From Phytohabitans aurantiacus (GTDB taxonomy: Bacteria > Actinomycetota > Actinomycetes > Mycobacteriales > Micromonosporaceae), in assembly GCF_027923225.1 (NCBI RefSeq), contig NZ_BSDI01000004.1:249528-313527 (forward strand): DNA of 64,000 nucleotides, written 5' to 3'. Numbering within the stretch: position 1 is the stretch's first letter; every line of letters starts with the position of its first letter. The notes beneath the pieces are model-generated. The model was given only the letters and a program-made list of their open reading frames with translations. It had not been told where the DNA came from and ran no database searches. This document shows positions 47,731-56,097 of the stretch, piece after piece. The position numbers and the translations under genes were made by a program.

Positions 47731-49164
47731 ATGACTGACAAGCCCGTGCTGCGCAACTTCGTCAACGGCGAGTACACCGATCCCGTCGACGGCCAGTACA
47801 GCGACCTGGTCGACCCCTGTACCGGAGAGGTCTTCGCGCAGGCCCCGCTGTCGTCGGAGCGCGACGTCGACGCGGCCATGAGCGCGGCGGCGACCGCGTT
47901 CGAGTCCTGGCGTGACTCGACGCCGGCCGAGCGGCAGCGCGCGCTGCTCAGGTTCGCCGACGCGGTGGAGTCCCGCGCGGCCGACCTGGTCGACGCCGAG
48001 GTGCGCAACACCGGCAAGCCCCGGCAGCTCACCACCGACGAGGAGCTCCCGCCCTCCGTCGACCAGCTGCGCTTCTTCGCCGGGGCGGCTCGCATCCTGG
48101 AGGGCCGGTCGGCCGGCGAGTACATGGCGGGGCACACGTCATATGTCCGGCGCGAGCCGATCGGGGTATGTGCCCAGGTCACGCCGTGGAACTACCCCCT
48201 CATGATGGCCATCTGGAAGATCGCTCCCGCGCTCGCGGCCGGCAACACCGTCGTCCTCAAGCCGTCCGACACGACGCCGGTCTCCACGCTGCTGCTGGCC
48301 GAGATCGCCTCGGAGTGCCTGCCGCCGGGCGTCTTCAACGTCGTCTGCGGCGACCGGGACACGGGCCGGGCTCTCGTCTCCCACCCGACGCCGCAGTTCG
48401 TGTCGATCACCGGCTCGACCCGCGCGGGTAAGGAGGTGGCCGCGGCCGCGGCGCCGGACCTGAAGCGCACCCACCTGGAGTTGGGTGGCAAGGCGCCGGT
48501 GGTGGTCTTCGACGATGCCGACCTGGCCGCGGCGGCGGAGGCGATCGCAGTGGGCGGGTACTTCAACGCGGGCCAGGACTGCACCGCCGCCACCCGCGTG
48601 CTCGCCGGCCCGGGCGTGTACGACGACGTCGTGGCCGCCCTGGTCGAGCAGGCGCGCGGCACGAAGACCGGCGCGCCCGACGACGAGGACGTGCTGTACG
48701 GCCCGCTCAACAACGCCAACCAGATGGCGCGGGTCAGCGGCTTCGTCGACCGGCTCCCGGACCACGCGGCACTGGGAATCGGCGGCTCGCGGGTGGGCGA
48801 GCGCGGCTTCTTCTACTCCCCCACCGTCGTCTCCGGGGTCCGGCAGCAGGACGAGATCATCCAGGACGAGGTGTTCGGCCCGGTCATCACCGTGCAGCGG
48901 TTCACCGACGAAGACGAGGCGGTGCGCTGGGCGAACGGCGTCGAGTACGGCCTGTCCGCGTCGGTCTGGACGTCAGACCACGGTCGGGCGATGAGAATGA
49001 CGCGGCGACTGGACTTCGGGTGCGTGTGGGTCAACACGCACATCCCGTTCGTGTCGGAGATGCCGCATGGTGGCTTCAAGCACTCCGGTCACGGCAAGGA
49101 CCTGTCCATGTACAGCCTGGAGGACTACACCCGGATCAAGCACGTCATGCACAACTGGGGCTGA
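47731..49164 (+). CDS. Gamma-aminobutyraldehyde dehydrogenase-like enzyme
   Basis: The 477-aa ALDH (MTDKPVLRNFVNGEYTDPVD) has VTPWNYPLMMAIWKIAPALA, Glu in THLELGGKAPVVVF and catalytic Cys in GQDCTAATRVL. The ending GFKHSGHGKDLSMYSLEDYT matches aminobutyraldehyde/betaine-aldehyde dehydrogenases. Together with gabT immediately downstream (2 bp), it fits putrescine breakdown: aminobutyraldehyde to GABA, then GABA to succinate semialdehyde. ATG 47731 follows GGGAG. Confidence 0.92.
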   Translation: MTDKPVLRNFVNGEYTDPVDGQYSDLVDPCTGEVFAQAPLSSERDVDAAMSAAATAFESWRDSTPAERQRALLRFADAVESRAADLVDAEVRNTGKPRQLTTDEELPPSVDQLRFFAGAARILEGRSAGEYMAGHTSYVRREPIGVCAQVTPWNYPLMMAIWKIAPALAAGNTVVLKPSDTTPVSTLLLAEIASECLPPGVFNVVCGDRDTGRALVSHPTPQFVSITGSTRAGKEVAAAAAPDLKRTHLELGGKAPVVVFDDADLAAAAEAIAVGGYFNAGQDCTAATRVLAGPGVYDDVVAALVEQARGTKTGAPDDEDVLYGPLNNANQMARVSGFVDRLPDHAALGIGGSRVGERGFFYSPTVVSGVRQQDEIIQDEVFGPVITVQRFTDEDEAVRWANGVEYGLSASVWTSDHGRAMRMTRRLDFGCVWVNTHIPFVSEMPHGGFKHSGHGKDLSMYSLEDYTRIKHVMHNWG

Positions 49165-49166
49165 CC

Positions 49167-50450
49167 GTGGCATCGTCGGAAGAGCTGCACAAGCGGCGGG
49201 CGGCGGCCGTGGCTCGCGGCATCGGCAGCGTCGTCTCCTCCTATGTGGACCACGCGAGCGGCGCCATGCTGACCGACGTGGACGGTCGAGAGTGGATCGA
49301 CTTCGCCTCGGGCATCGCGGTCACGTCGGTCGGCAACTCGGCGCCCCGGGTCGTCGAGGCCGTCCAACGGCAGGTCGAGCGCTTCACCCACACCTGCTTC
49401 ATGGTCGCGCCCTACGAGTCCTATGTGGCCGTGTGCGAGATGCTCAACGCGCTGACGCCCGGCGACCACGAGAAGCGCTCGGCGCTGTTCAACTCCGGCG
49501 CCGAAGCCGTGGAGAACGCCGTCAAGATCGCGCGCCACGCCACCGGCCGGCCCGCGATCATCGCTTTCGACCACGCCTACCACGGCCGCACGAACCTGAC
49601 GATGGCGCTGACCGCCAAGAACATGCCGTACAAGCACCGCTTCGGCCCGTTCGCCCCCGAGGTGTACCGGGTGCCGGCCTCCTACCCCTTCCGCGATGCT
49701 CTGCCCGGCACCGAAGCGGCCGCCCGCGCCATCGACCTCATCGAGAAGCAGGTCGGCGCCGACAACGTGGCCGCCGTGCTGGTCGAGCCGATCCAGGGCG
49801 AGGGCGGCTTCGTCGTACCCGCCGACGGCTTCCTGCCGGCGGTGGCCGCGTGGGCGCGCGGTACCGGCGCGGTCTTCATCGCCGACGAGATCCAGACCGG
49901 GTTCTGCCGCACCGGCACGTGGTTCGCCAGTGAGCACGAGGGCGTCGTGCCCGACCTGGTCACGACCGCCAAGGGCATCGCCGGTGGCCTGCCACTCGCC
50001 GGGGTGACCGGGCGTGCCGACCTCATGGACGCGGTCCACGTGGGTGGCCTCGGCGGCACGTACGGCGGCAACCCGATCGCCTGCGCGGCGGCGCTGGCCA
50101 GCATCGAAACCATGCGCGAGCTGGACCTGTGCGCCGCGGCCCGCTGGGTCGGCGCGACGGTGCTGCCCTGGCTGCACGACCTGGCCGGGCGGCACCCGCT
50201 GATCGGCGACGTACGCGGGCGCGGCGCCATGCTCGCCATCGAGATAGTGGTGCCCGGCTCGTCGACACCGGACCCGGCCGCCACCGCCGCGATCTCGGCC
50301 GCCTGCCACCGCGGCGGCCTGCTCACGCTGACCTGCGGCACGTACGGCAACGTGCTCCGGTTCCTTCCACCCCTGGTGATCGACGAGCCCACCCTGTATC
50401 GCGCCCTGAACATCCTGCAAGCCGCGCTACAGGGAGCGGAGGCCGGCTAG
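49167..50450 (+). CDS. gabT: 4-aminobutyrate aminotransferase
   Basis: This PLP enzyme transfers the amino group of GABA to 2-oxoglutarate. The 427-aa class III aminotransferase has FNSGAEAVENAVKIAR, AFDHAYHGRTNLTMALT, VFIADEIQTGFCRTG and the PLP lysine in TTAKGIAGGLPLAGV. GTG 49167 (VASSEELHKRRAAAVARG) lies 2 bp after the dehydrogenase stop. Its last 24 bp overlap the convergent DUF742 gene. Confidence 0.95.
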   Translation: MASSEELHKRRAAAVARGIGSVVSSYVDHASGAMLTDVDGREWIDFASGIAVTSVGNSAPRVVEAVQRQVERFTHTCFMVAPYESYVAVCEMLNALTPGDHEKRSALFNSGAEAVENAVKIARHATGRPAIIAFDHAYHGRTNLTMALTAKNMPYKHRFGPFAPEVYRVPASYPFRDALPGTEAAARAIDLIEKQVGADNVAAVLVEPIQGEGGFVVPADGFLPAVAAWARGTGAVFIADEIQTGFCRTGTWFASEHEGVVPDLVTTAKGIAGGLPLAGVTGRADLMDAVHVGGLGGTYGGNPIACAAALASIETMRELDLCAAARWVGATVLPWLHDLAGRHPLIGDVRGRGAMLAIEIVVPGSSTPDPAATAAISAACHRGGLLTLTCGTYGNVLRFLPPLVIDEPTLYRALNILQAALQGAEAG

Positions 50451-50798
50451 GACTGCCTCCAGAAGCTCCTCCGAAGGCCCGGTCGATGCCATCACCGGCT
50501 CGCGGGTCTCGATCAGGTTGGCGTTCAGCAGGTCGCCGAGCAGCACCCGCACCGTGCCGGCCGGCAGGTCGAGGTACGCGGCGATCTCGGCGACCGACAG
50601 TGGACGCTGGCACATCCGCAGGATCCTGGCCTGCTCGGGCGTCACGTTGCTGGGGACGACGCTGCCCCGCCCCACCACCAGCGTGATCAGGTCGAAGCTG
50701 CCACGCACCGGCTCGGTCCGGCCGCGCGTCATCGCGTACGGCCGCACGACGGGCCCAGCCGCCTCGTCGTACCAGACGTCGGGAGGGAACGGTGTCAT
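50427..50798 (-). CDS. DUF742 protein (conservon component CvnC-like)
   Basis: The 123-aa protein (VVRPYAMTRGRTEPVRGSFD, RPLSVAEIAAYLDLPAGTVR, LLNANLIET) is a DUF742 winged-helix-like protein, the third component of actinobacterial conservons. Its start overlaps the roadblock stop by 4 bp. The GTPase gene (CvnD/MglA-like) that normally follows is absent; the convergent gabT overlaps its end instead. Confidence 0.93.
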   Translation of the reverse strand: MTPFPPDVWYDEAAGPVVRPYAMTRGRTEPVRGSFDLITLVVGRGSVVPSNVTPEQARILRMCQRPLSVAEIAAYLDLPAGTVRVLLGDLLNANLIETREPVMASTGPSEELLEAVLAGLRSL

Positions 50799-51205
50799 GT
50801 CACGGTCGCCAGCCTCGTGAACGCCGGCAGGTGCCGGTCGGCGCGCCCGGCGAAGAGCGCCATCTCGTAGGCGATCACACCGACGTCTGAGCCGGCTCCG
50901 AAGATCACCGCGAGGATCGCCCCGCCCTTCGCCGCCGTCACGAACAGGAAGCTCCGTCTCATCTCGACAGTCACTTGCCGGACGCTGCCGTGTTCGGAGA
51001 ACTGGCCCGCCGCCACCGACAGCGCGTAAAGGCCCGCGACCACGGTGGAGATCTGGTTCGCCACCGCGTCGGTCGTGCCGCGCGAGGCGGCGAGGAGCAG
51101 CCCGTCGGGAGACATCGCAACCGCGTTCTCCGCCGGGGCGACGCGGTCGATGACGTCGTCCAGGAGCATGGCGAGGTCGCCGGTCGTGACTGCGGGGTGA
51201 GCCAC
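50795..51205 (-). CDS. Roadblock/LC7-domain protein (conservon component CvnB-like)
   Basis: The 136-aa protein begins VAHPAVTTGDLAMLLDDVID and has the roadblock core AVAMSPDGLLLAASRG, VVAGLYALSVAAGQF and AAKGGAILAVIFGAGSDVGV. In conservons this MglB-like protein regulates the adjacent small GTPase. GTG 51205 follows GAGAGGGG. It lies 28 bp after the IniR-like gene, not after a conservon sensor kinase, so the usual kinase partner is missing. Confidence 0.93.
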   Translation of the reverse strand: MAHPAVTTGDLAMLLDDVIDRVAPAENAVAMSPDGLLLAASRGTTDAVANQISTVVAGLYALSVAAGQFSEHGSVRQVTVEMRRSFLFVTAAKGGAILAVIFGAGSDVGVIAYEMALFAGRADRHLPAFTRLATVT

Positions 51206-51233
51206 CTTGTCCCCTCTCGTGGTTTGTGATCGC

Positions 51234-53684
51234 CTATTCGCTCGGCCGCCGTGGCCAGGGGGCACGCCGCAATGGCTCACCGCCGGGACGGTCAGCGGTC
51301 ATGGCCCGGAGCCGCGCCAGCAGGTCGCTGCGGCTGGTGCATCCCAGCCGTTGGCGCATCCGGGCAACATGGTGCTCAACCGTCTTTGCCGAGATGAAGA
51401 GCCGGTCGCCGATCTGCTTGTATGTCAGACCGGTCAGCACCAGCTCAGCCACCTCCTGCTCGCGCTCGCTGAGCCGGGTCTGCACCGGCTGCGCCGTTGC
51501 GTCCGGCATGTGCTCCGCGGCCGACGAGCGCGTCCCCTGCGGTCTCCCCTGGAACAGCCTCGCACAATCGAGCAGCGTCGTCATCGCCTTGCGGTCAGAT
51601 GTGCGGATCGCGGCCTGGCCGGCGAGCCGGGCGGCGTCCCAGCACAGGCCAGCGCCGTGCAACCCACGGGCGGCCGCTTCGACCTTCGGCGTGTCGACGA
51701 TCCCGCGCAGCACCTCGATCCAGCTCAGGGCCGCGGCGGCCACCACCGACCCGTACCGGGAGTGGTCGGCACCGTCGACGAGGGCCGCGACATGATCATC
51801 AGCAGCGGCCGGCTCCTCGGCCAGGATCGCCGCGTGCAGGCCGCTCCACCGCATCGGCGCGGTCCAGAGTGGAGGGTTTTCGAGCCGCTCCAGCAGCGCG
51901 TACGCGTCGTGCACGTGAGCGGCGAGCCGCGCCTGCTCGCCGAGGCGGGCCGCGGCCACGGCCAGCTCGCCGAGCGGCAGCAGCGTGAACAGGTCGACAG
52001 GGTGCCGCATGACCGCCTCGCGGGCACGTCCCCAGCCCCGATGCAGCGCCGCCAGGTCGCTGTTGCGCCGCGCGATCCCCACCTCTAGAGCCGCGGCGAA
52101 GAGCAGGTCGCGCGGTTCGAGCCGGGCCGCTCCGAGCGAGGCGAGCCGCTCCTCGGCAGCGGTGGTGCAGCCGCGCACCATGAGGATCCATGCCTGCAGC
52201 AGCCGGTGCCGGCGCGACATCAGCGTGGCGCCCATGTCGACGGCGACGGCACGGTCGAGCACCGACTCGCCGATGTCGAGTTCGCCACTGTGGAGTGCGA
52301 CGAGCGCGGCCAGCGCGGCGGGGCTGTCGGGCAGCAGTACGGCCTGTCCGGCCGGCTCGAGGAGCGCGGACGCCTGCACCAATGTGGACAGTGCGCCGGT
52401 CGCCGAGCCGGTGAGCGACTCCCGGACACCGGCCGCCATCAGCGCGGCGGCGCCGGCGAGCAGGGTCGGTGGGCCATCGGGTGCCACCTGCGAGGCGCGA
52501 CCCGGCTGGCCGGTACCAAGGAATCCAACCGCCGCGAAGGCCGCGGATGACGGCGTGCCCGACCAGCCGTACAGCTCCGCACTGCGGCCGAGCTGGCCGC
52601 GGTGCGCGAGTGCGGTCGCGGCGACGGCTGCGCCGGCGGCTCGGTCGGGCGAACTCTCGACGGCGACGAGCTGGTCGGCGATGCGCAGGCCGGCGTCCAG
52701 ATCCCCGGCGAGCGCCGCGGCCAGCGCGCGGCGCGCGGCCGTCGGGCGCCCGGCGGCGGACGCGTGCGCGAACAGCTCCGCGGCCAGTGCCGGCTCGTCG
52801 GCCAGCGCCTCGTCAGCGGCGGCCTCGAACGCCGCGGCCAGGCCAGCACCGCCGACGCCGGCGGCCAGGACCGATCGTGCCAGCGGCAGTACCGTGCCGC
52901 CGCGCGCCAACTGCAGCTCCGCGAGCCGCTGCCACACGGCGGTGCGCTGTGCCGCCGGGCTGAGCAGGGCGACAGCGCGACGAGCCACGGGTACCGGCCG
53001 GCCGTCCGCACCGAGCAAACCGGTGGCTCGGGCCGCCTCCAGCAGCTCGTCGACCCTCACCAGGTCGGTGTCGAGCAGCGCGCCCAGCAGGTCGGCGGGC
53101 AGCTCCAGCCCGGTGGCGAAGGCGAGCAGCAGCCCGCGTACCTCGGCGGGGAGCCCATCGAGGTCGGCGCGGAACTGCACCAGCGCGGCCGGCGGCACCT
53201 CGCCGCCCGGCTGCTCCACGGCGACCGCGAGCCGTTCGACGAAGCGCGGCACCCCGCCGGCCTGCGTGTGGAGGTACCGGGCGAGCGCGGTGGTGGCGCC
53301 TGAGCCGAGGTACTGCGCGGTCTGCCGCTCGCTGAACGGCGCGAGCACGAACGGCCGGAGCCGCGTCACCAGGTCGCCGAGCGCCGGTGGCCGGGGCCAC
53401 GGGCGGTACGCCAGCACGAGCCCGCCGCGCTGTCCGGCCACGTGTTCGGCCAGCTCGCGCAGCCGCTCCTCGGGCAGCAGGTGCGCGTCGTCGACGAAGA
53501 GCACGCCGCGGTCGCTGCCGGCGCGCTGGACCGCCTCGGCCAGCTCGCGCAGCAGCGTGCTCTTGCCGTAGCCGGCGGGCGACTGTATGGCGAGCCAGAG
53601 TGGACCGTCGTGCGCGGAGGCGAGCAGGGCGCGCGCCCGCTCGTCCGCGACGAATAGCGCCGCGGTCGTCATGCGGGCACTCAC
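51234..53684 (-). CDS. Large LuxR-family ATPase regulator (IniR-like)
   Basis: The 816-aa protein has an N-terminal STAND-like ATPase (Walker A SPAGYGKST at 35-43, Walker B GVLFVDDAHLLPEE). A long alpha-helical repeat region (~250-700) leads to a C-terminal LuxR HTH (~735-795; LSEREQEVAELVLTGLTYKQ, ISAKTVEHHVARMRQRLG). In mycobacteria an IniR regulator of this type controls iniBAC. Here it is encoded back to back with an iniBAC-like operon, so it is probably the activator of that operon. Its GTG start overlaps the Hsp70 stop. Confidence 0.88.
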   Translation of the reverse strand: MSARMTTAALFVADERARALLASAHDGPLWLAIQSPAGYGKSTLLRELAEAVQRAGSDRGVLFVDDAHLLPEERLRELAEHVAGQRGGLVLAYRPWPRPPALGDLVTRLRPFVLAPFSERQTAQYLGSGATTALARYLHTQAGGVPRFVERLAVAVEQPGGEVPPAALVQFRADLDGLPAEVRGLLLAFATGLELPADLLGALLDTDLVRVDELLEAARATGLLGADGRPVPVARRAVALLSPAAQRTAVWQRLAELQLARGGTVLPLARSVLAAGVGGAGLAAAFEAAADEALADEPALAAELFAHASAAGRPTAARRALAAALAGDLDAGLRIADQLVAVESSPDRAAGAAVAATALAHRGQLGRSAELYGWSGTPSSAAFAAVGFLGTGQPGRASQVAPDGPPTLLAGAAALMAAGVRESLTGSATGALSTLVQASALLEPAGQAVLLPDSPAALAALVALHSGELDIGESVLDRAVAVDMGATLMSRRHRLLQAWILMVRGCTTAAEERLASLGAARLEPRDLLFAAALEVGIARRNSDLAALHRGWGRAREAVMRHPVDLFTLLPLGELAVAAARLGEQARLAAHVHDAYALLERLENPPLWTAPMRWSGLHAAILAEEPAAADDHVAALVDGADHSRYGSVVAAAALSWIEVLRGIVDTPKVEAAARGLHGAGLCWDAARLAGQAAIRTSDRKAMTTLLDCARLFQGRPQGTRSSAAEHMPDATAQPVQTRLSEREQEVAELVLTGLTYKQIGDRLFISAKTVEHHVARMRQRLGCTSRSDLLARLRAMTADRPGGEPLRRAPWPRRPSE

Positions 53685-54946
53685 GGACGGCCTCCGACCA
53701 GGCCACGGATGCGCTGGCCCGAGCGCATGCGCGGCAGCTTCAACGGGGTGATCGAAAGGGGCGGCCGGGGCGGGGGCGCCGCGCCCATCTCACCCTCGTT
53801 CACGTATGAGGACGGCTCAGGGTTCGACATCCGGAGCGCCGGCGGCTCCGCGGTCCACACTGGATCTTGGTATTCCGTCACGGGCGGCGCCAGGATCTGC
53901 GCGGCGGCGAGCGCGGCACCAGCGGCGGCGGTGGATTGCGGGTCGGCGTCGACCACCACCGGCACCGGCAGCTCCGTGGCGATCAGCTCCGCGACCAGCG
54001 GCATCCGCACGGCACCGCCCGCCAGCACGACCGCGTCGACCTGTCCGGCGTCGACCCCGGCGGCGTGGATCGTGCGCACGAGCGTGTCGACGGTGTGCCG
54101 CACCGCCGGCCGGATCGCGCCTTCCAGTTCGGAACGCGTCACCGGCACCCGCAGATGACCGCGCGGCAGGTGCACCGGAACGTCCGTCTCCGGCTCGACG
54201 CTGAGCCGCTCCTTGGCTCGCGTGCACTCGCGCCGCAGCCCGTAGAGCGCCAGCCGGACCTGCGGGCCGTCGAGCTCGCGCAGCTCCCGGCCCAGCTTGC
54301 CCCGTACCAGGGCCGCGAGCGCGTCGTCGATGTCGTCGCCGCCGAACCGGTCGACGGGCGCCGTGCTGCCGAGCAACCGGAAGCCGACCGGATCGGCCCA
54401 GCCCACCACGGACGCCTCGTATCCGTTGCCGCCGAGGGAGTACACGCAGAGCGTGCCGCCCAGTACGCCGCGTGCCGCGTGCCGCTCCGCGGCCAGCACC
54501 GGCTCGGGCAGCAGCGTGACGTTGGCGAGCCCGATCTCCCAGAGGGCGCGGTGCAGCAGCTCGCGCCGGTACTTGCCCCAGCCCGCCGGGTGGCTGATCA
54601 CGACCTGCTCGGCGACCTCGCCCTCGCTGGCCAGCACCCGTTCGACCACCCACATCGCGAGCACGGCGGTCAGTGCCTGCGGGGTGCACGGTTCGTTGCC
54701 GACCAGGAGCGGAACGTCGTCACCGATGCGCCGGCTGAAGCCCCGGGCGAGCCGGGTGGCGTCGGGGCGGGCCGGCTCTCCCACGGTGAGGGTGCCGTCA
54801 CCCCCCATATGCAGCGCGGATGGCACGGCGTTGCCCCGATCCCCCAGCCGCACGACTTCGGGCTCCCCCCAGCCGTTCGCGTGCAGGCGGGAGACAGCGG
54901 CGGTCGTGCTCGTGCCACCGATGTCGATCCCCAGCACGTACGGCAT
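53681..54946 (-). CDS. Degenerate Hsp70-like (actin-fold) ATPase with short tail
   Basis: The 421-aa protein (MPYVLGIDIGGTSTTAAVSR) has an Hsp70/actin-fold nucleotide domain: phosphate-1 DIGGTSTT, VVISHPAGWG and adenosine motif VVLAGGAVRMPLV. The phosphate-2 motif reads CVYSLGGNGYEASVV, where canonical Hsp70 has DLGGGTFD, so ATP hydrolysis may be weak. There is no substrate-binding domain, only a Pro-rich tail (APPPRPPLSITPLKLPR). ATG 54946 follows GGGAGGAGA. It heads the operon with the IniR-like, roadblock and DUF742 genes. Confidence 0.88.
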   Translation of the reverse strand: MPYVLGIDIGGTSTTAAVSRLHANGWGEPEVVRLGDRGNAVPSALHMGGDGTLTVGEPARPDATRLARGFSRRIGDDVPLLVGNEPCTPQALTAVLAMWVVERVLASEGEVAEQVVISHPAGWGKYRRELLHRALWEIGLANVTLLPEPVLAAERHAARGVLGGTLCVYSLGGNGYEASVVGWADPVGFRLLGSTAPVDRFGGDDIDDALAALVRGKLGRELRELDGPQVRLALYGLRRECTRAKERLSVEPETDVPVHLPRGHLRVPVTRSELEGAIRPAVRHTVDTLVRTIHAAGVDAGQVDAVVLAGGAVRMPLVAELIATELPVPVVVDADPQSTAAAGAALAAAQILAPPVTEYQDPVWTAEPPALRMSNPEPSSYVNEGEMGAAPPPRPPLSITPLKLPRMRSGQRIRGLVGGRP

Positions 54947-55026
54947 ACGCAATCTCCTCCCGAACGGTCCCTGACGTTCGTACCAGAGATGTCCGTGCCA
55001 CTGGACCACCAATTTTGCCCCAACAG

Positions 55027-55070
55027 ATCCCCTAATCCCCTAACGGTCGAGTACGGGGATGCCCTAACGG
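55027..55070. promoter_or_regulatory. CCCTAACGG direct repeats in the hsp70/iniB divergent gap
   Basis: The octamer ATCCCCTA is repeated in tandem (55027-55034, 55035-55042), and CCCTAACGG occurs at 55038-55046 and 55062-55070, 24 bp apart. Spaced direct repeats in a divergent promoter next to a LuxR-type ATPase regulator are good candidates for its operator. The rest of the 190 bp gap has no gene. Confidence 0.5.
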
Positions 55071-55136
55071 GGGCCCGGGACGACCCGGCGCCGTCCCCGA
55101 TGCCCGGCAGGTCCCCCGGCCCATAGCGTTCTGCCC

Positions 55137-55982
55137 ATGGATTCGTCTCAAACGCTGCACGACTTCGTGCTGAACCTGCTCACCAACGCGGAGGCGCGTT
55201 CCGCCTTCGAACTCGACCCCGAGGGTGTGCTGAACGACGCTGGCCTGGGCGACATCACGGCCGCTGACGTGCAGGACGTGGTGCCGCTGGTGGTCGACTA
55301 CGCCCCCGTGCAGGGCATCACGTCGCTCGCACCGGTGCAGGATCTGGGCATCGGCGCCATCGACAGTGACCCCGCGAACGTGATCGGCCAGCTCCAGGCC
55401 GTGACCAGCCAGCTCACCGCGGGCGTGCAGTCGACCAGCGCGGACGCCAACGTCGCCGCGATCGGCGCGATCGCGGTCGACTCGACCGGGCTCGACGCGG
55501 TCACCACCAGCGTCCTGCCGGGCCTGGGCCTGACGGCGAACACCTCCGGCGCGGCCGTCGACCTGTCGGGTGTGCACGACGTGGCCGACACCCTGGACGC
55601 CGACGTCGTCAGCCCTGTCACCGCTGATGCCACCGGCACCGTCGACACGACGCTCGGCACCGCCGACGGCCTGCTGAGCGGCTCGCCGGTCGACGGCGTA
55701 CTCGGCACCACCGACGCCACCCTCGGCACCGTCACCGGCACGCTCGACCACGCCACCGGCCTGGTCGACGGGCTGGGTCTCCCGGTCGACGTGCCGGACG
55801 TCTCCTCCGTCACCGGCGACTCCTCCTCGCTGGTGAGCGGCGCCACCGGCACCGTGACCGGCGCGCTCGACGGCGTCGGCGTTGGCGGGCTGCTCAGCGG
55901 CGACGCCAGCGTGCACGGCTCGGCCGACGCGAGCGCCCACGCCGACACGGGTCTGCTCGGCGCCACCGACATTCTCTTCTGA
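55137..55982 (+). CDS. IniB N-terminal domain protein
   Basis: The 281-aa protein starts with a ~45-residue IniB N-terminal domain (LHDFVLNLLTNAEARSAF, DPEGVLNDAGLGDITAADVQ). A long Ala/Gly/Thr/Asp-rich, repeat-like C-terminal part with frequent GTxD and TGTL units follows. No signal peptide or membrane helix is visible. Mycobacterial IniB is a glycine-rich protein encoded with the dynamins IniA and IniC. The ATG at 55137 is used. A hairpin separates it from the next gene. Confidence 0.88.
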   Translation: MDSSQTLHDFVLNLLTNAEARSAFELDPEGVLNDAGLGDITAADVQDVVPLVVDYAPVQGITSLAPVQDLGIGAIDSDPANVIGQLQAVTSQLTAGVQSTSADANVAAIGAIAVDSTGLDAVTTSVLPGLGLTANTSGAAVDLSGVHDVADTLDADVVSPVTADATGTVDTTLGTADGLLSGSPVDGVLGTTDATLGTVTGTLDHATGLVDGLGLPVDVPDVSSVTGDSSSLVSGATGTVTGALDGVGVGGLLSGDASVHGSADASAHADTGLLGATDILF

Positions 55983-56009
55983 GCCGCCCTCCTCTGAGCT
56001 GCTCTCTTC

Positions 56010-56080
56010 TGAGGGGAAAGAAGCGGGGGAGGCCGAATCGGGTCCGGCCTCTCCCGCCCCTCTTGATAAATGAGGGGAAA
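56010..56080. terminator. iniB-iniA intergenic hairpin with flanking direct repeats
   Basis: Arms GCGGGGGAGGCCG (56023-56035) and CGGCCTCTCCCGC (56045-56057) pair at 12 of 13 positions with one G-T pair. They are extended by GAGGGG (56011-56016) and CCCCTC (56057-56062). The decamer TGAGGGGAAA occurs on both sides (56010-56019 and 56071-56080). It may attenuate transcription into the dynamin genes. Confidence 0.7.
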
Positions 56081-56097
56081 TCCGCACACTTGGTCCG

